DNA from: Hirundichthys speculiger
Lineage: Eukaryota; Chordata; Actinopteri; Beloniformes; Exocoetidae
NCBI GenBank assembly: GCA_018398805.1
Contig: JAGFBZ010000258.1
Coordinates: 1,178,001-1,242,000 of the forward strand
Direction: 5' to 3'
Length of the DNA stretch: 64,000 nt
Shown: positions 62,301 through 64,000 of the stretch, piece after piece
Position numbering within the stretch: position 1 is the first letter of the stretch
How the letters are laid out: every line of letters begins with the position of its first letter
Translations under genes and position numbers: made by a program
The notes under the pieces: generated by a model
What the model was told of the DNA's origin: nothing
Seen by the model: the letters and a program-made list of their open reading frames with translations, nothing else
Database searches by the model: none

Positions 62301-64000
62301 GGGGTTTGGGCAGGAAGAAGAGCGGGTGGGCTTCAGCACCGGGTGGAAGTCCTCCTTCCACTGACTGAGGAAAACAAAAGAGACAGTGGCAGGAACCTTT
62401 GTTGTCTGCTTTGTTCCAGTCTGGAGGAACTGGGTTTAATGTTGTGGATAAAAACCAGTCACAACCTTTAAATGTAGTTTGTGTGATATTTGCATAGATC
62501 AGCATGATGTGGCTTGTGTGTTGCCGGGGGAAACAACTACACTTCATTCATGAATAGTCTCAGCCAGACTATAAACTGTTTCTTTCTCCTAGAAACAGAA
62601 AAAGCTTCCAGCTGGTGTCCATGTTCGTCTCGGTTTGTGAACACATGGCAGCTGGTGTTCTTTCAGGATTTACGGGCTTGTCTACCACCACAGCTATAGA
62701 AATGCGTGCCTGTATGTTTAATGACATCCCAGAGGTGGGGCTGATAAGCTCGAGACAGCATTTACACTTTCTGCTGTTTGCATCTTGCACATCAGCTTTT
62801 TGTTGTAACCAGGCAACAATTCAGAGTTTGGTGACAGTGAATCTGTTTGCACTTCCTTTCTGTCGTCTCTTGACAGTCAACAACCTGCTTCCTGACTGAT
62901 GCTCAGGGGAATTAAGAGGGATCTTATCCCAGGTGATGCTATCAAATTAGTCGGCTAATAACAAGATGGATACAAAGCCAGAGAAAGAAACTTTTTATGT
63001 TTTTTTTTTTTTAAAAAGAACTTACTCTGTAGAAATATTTATGATACATGAACTACAAAGATGCATAGATGTGACCCTGCACAGGACTAAGCAGATATTT
63101 GTATGAATGGATGTTCTAACTGTCCATGTCATACTTTGATCTTTGAGCTTCTCAGCTTAAAACATAATGCACCCTTGGACAAAATTAAATTATCAATTTT
63201 CAACCAAGTCTTTACAATTCTGCTCACACCAGCCAGTTTTAGGGGGCGGAGCCATCAACTCAGCTCCAGCCCTTTCTTCTGCAGACCTCCTTTGAGCTCT
63301 GTCTGCAGCTTTGTATTTTCATGCAAACATAGATTTTAAATGTTTGCAAAACAAATTATACTCAATAGGTCTCATTCAAGAAATTTTCATGAATCTAAAA
63401 GTAGACTCGGACATAAATCACCTTACTAAAAACCTACTCCGGACTCTCAAACGGCACGTAAAACTGGATTTGATCATAAGAGCATGTGTTTGTTCATGAA
63501 TGACAATCACTCACAGATTGGCACTATATAACCACAGTATACAGCCTTCCTGTAGCTCCGATAAATCAATGCACAGATGAAGATTACTTTCAAAACTAAT
63601 TTCTCCACATGGATTTTTTTTTTCTGGTAAATTTGAATAATTTCCTGCTTGAACCATCCCTGCTGCTCTTGAGCCCAGACATCATATCAAGCTGATTTAA
63701 ATCAATTAGGAATACGCATTAGCTTTTGTATGTCACGTAAACATCCAGTTTTGAAGAGACTATACATGAACTCTCACTGACTCAGATTTAGCGCGAGAGA
63801 AAGAAGAAAACGGAAGAATAGCGAGAGGCTGAACTTCACCAGAAATTCCAGCATATGTTTCCATCAACTCTGCAAAGGAAGAGATCAACACCGACTGCGA
63901 GACGAGTGGTGATCCTGCCTGTTTTGCTTGGAATAACTGCAGGAGCCCACAGCGTAGGGAAAGACTGCAAAGCCTCCTGGATGAGTGCGAGTCCTTAAAC
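54727..64000 (-). CDS. 3' part of a multi-exon helix-rich protein gene (unidentified; possibly MEI1-like)
   Basis: Eleven minus-strand exons with AG/GT borders join in one continuous phase to a stop. In transcript order they are 62364-62184, 61272-61117, 60900-60830, 59781-59637, 59485-59391, 57664-57575, 56552-56465, 56386-56312, 55328-55251, 55150-54969 and 54838-54727. They give about 424 residues. A further exon at the right edge (64,000-63,840) is likely, but its phase does not join directly, so at least one exon between is missing from my list. The protein has a proline/serine-rich segment, then many leucine-rich amphipathic helices (QLSSELLQDGISMESLYLLL; LLFELLLLGHE) as in armadillo/HEAT-type proteins. 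The C-terminus is LVESIQTLLLDS. I recognise no catalytic motif. A resemblance to meiosis inhibitor MEI1 is an impression only. The gene converges on BAAT-like copy 3. Confidence 0.7.
59339..59377. repeat. (TC)n(AC)n microsatellite
   Basis: A compound CT/CA repeat lies 14 bp beyond the splice donor end of the exon at 59,391-59,485. Confidence 0.95.

Noticed and set aside
62194..62547. 117-codon minus-strand ORF over the exon at 62,184-62,364
   Set aside because: It overlaps the true exon in another frame. Only the frame ending TTDSSQ keeps phase with the next exon.

Overview
This is teleost fish genomic DNA. The basis is the mix of fish-type transposons (Tc1/mariner, hAT MITEs, tRNA-derived SINEs, L2/RTE/CR1-Rex1-like LINEs), long AT and ATT microsatellites, and GT-AG split vertebrate genes. 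The species cannot be named from the window.

Layout. (1) Positions 1-19,790 are mostly gene-free, repeat-rich DNA. Within it, an intact intronless 306-codon ORF lies on the minus strand (10,259-11,179) behind a TATA promoter, with a broken sibling at 9.2 kb. (2) Positions 19,797-54,140 hold three tandem copies of a bile acid-CoA:amino acid N-acyltransferase / acyl-CoA thioesterase (BAAT/ACOT) type gene on the plus strand. Copy 1 (19,991-25,596) has coding exons 1-8 but not the last two; after them come a degenerate LINE and a single N (27,452), an assembly join. Copy 2 (27,591-38,010) and copy 3 (38,984-53,353) each have ten coding exons that join in frame, to 427 and 428 residues. In both, the triad is Cys-Asp-His, with a cysteine nucleophile as in BAAT. 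The predicted C-termini differ: AKM, a good peroxisomal PTS1, in copy 2 and AKI in copy 3. (3) From 54,727 to the right edge, a convergent minus-strand gene shows at least eleven 3' coding exons in one continuous phase. It encodes a helix-rich protein that I cannot name with confidence.

The introns of the BAAT-like copies record the order of events. A SINE with a 10-bp target duplication was itself hit by a 432-bp LTR before the array expanded, because all three copies carry both. Later, copy 2 gained a 2.14-kb solo LTR (4-bp target duplication). Copy 3 has a 1.2-kb Tc1-like element and about 4.9 kb of nested elements in intron 6. The copy 2/copy 3 junction at about 38,790 can be read by comparing the flanks of the array. 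The repeated unit starts inside intron 1, so copies 2 and 3 would not carry any upstream 5'UTR exon.

The strongest items for follow-up are the BAAT-like array (targeting change, missing promoter, possible false duplication at the N) and the unassigned 306-codon ORF. I found no operon, phage or CRISPR-type system; this is vertebrate chromosomal sequence.
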